Below, in pieces: positions 63,561 to 64,000 of a DNA stretch of 64,000 nt. The notes below the pieces were generated by a model. It had not been told where the DNA came from and did no database searches. It saw nothing but the letters and a program-made list of their open reading frames with translations. Positions within the stretch are counted from its first letter, which is position 1, and each line of letters starts with the position of its first letter. Both the position numbers and the translations under genes were made by a program. The stretch covers positions 127,433,613 to 127,497,612 of the forward strand of contig NC_031769.1 in NCBI RefSeq assembly GCF_001522545.3. Reading direction: 5' to 3'. This stretch comes from Parus major. Lineage: Eukaryota > Chordata > Aves > Passeriformes > Paridae.

Positions 63561-64000
63561 TTAAGAAGATGAAAAACTGGTAATGATTTAATCATGGAAA
63601 ATACAAACATGACCGAAGTGTCTCTGACCTGCAGATTAATTGTAGTGCGCTTTTCAACAATAACAATGTAATGGGTTTGAAACTTGTCATTTTTTATACT
63701 GTGTGCTATTAAGATTTATTTTTCTGTATTTATAGGGATTTTTTTTTTAAATTGTAAAAAAAATAGGCCTTTAAAAAGAAAGGTACATGCAAATAAGACT
63801 GAAGTAAACTTAGTGTTGTTATTATTAGAATAAGATAAAAATTATTTTATGGCTTTTGATAAAATATGGACCACTGACTTTGAGGCAACAATTTGAGCAT
63901 CTGATTGACAGGAGAGTTTGCCAACTCTTAAATTCTCTGAAAATAGCTTAAATCTTGTTTATTTTTTTTAAAGTTATTTTGAGGTGTTATGTTTAGCAAA
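63561..64000 (+). other. TMEM67: TMEM67 3' UTR (continues beyond the window)
   Basis: AT-rich sequence follows the TAA stop. I see no AATAAA or ATTAAA hexamer before the window ends, so the polyadenylation site probably lies beyond 64000 or uses a variant signal. Confidence 0.6.

Overview
The window is nuclear DNA of a bird. Three multi-part genes with canonical splice signals and vertebrate-type proteins lie among AT-rich introns, and CR1 LINE fragments (the dominant avian retroposon) occur at five places. Gene order and strands, CIBAR1(+) – RBM12B(–) – TMEM67(+), match the order I know from human 8q22.1. The species cannot be resolved from sequence alone. There are no bacterial genes, rRNAs, tRNAs or CRISPR arrays.

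Layout. 1–3.2 kb is upstream DNA with a doubtful LTR-like block and a CR1 whose 3' end runs into the CIBAR1 CpG island. CIBAR1 (FAM92A) occupies 3392–22613 as 8 coding exons (296 aa), with a probable U12-type fourth intron. 23.3–27.5 kb is tail-to-tail intergenic sequence plus the RBM12B 3' UTR. RBM12B has a single coding exon on the minus strand at 27534–29633 (699 aa, five RRMs), with a predicted 46-nt non-coding 5' exon at 30343–30388 and a CpG-island promoter near 33 kb. A second small CpG island at 34.85–35.2 kb starts TMEM67 (meckelin). I could reconstruct TMEM67 completely: 28 coding exons, all GT–AG, all phases consistent, 983 aa, stop at 63558–63560. The last 440 bases are its 3' UTR.

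Biology. The two outer genes both serve the base of the primary cilium: CIBAR1 is a BAR-domain partner of Chibby, and TMEM67 is a transition-zone membrane protein of the MKS module. Both start regions carry a near-consensus RFX X-box-like motif. The gene between them encodes an RNA-binding protein.

I found no undescribed multi-gene system. The most notable items are the U12-type intron, the paired X-box-like sites, an RBM12B that lacks the large charged repeat array of mammalian orthologues, and four perfect intronic inverted repeats that look like template-switch mutations.
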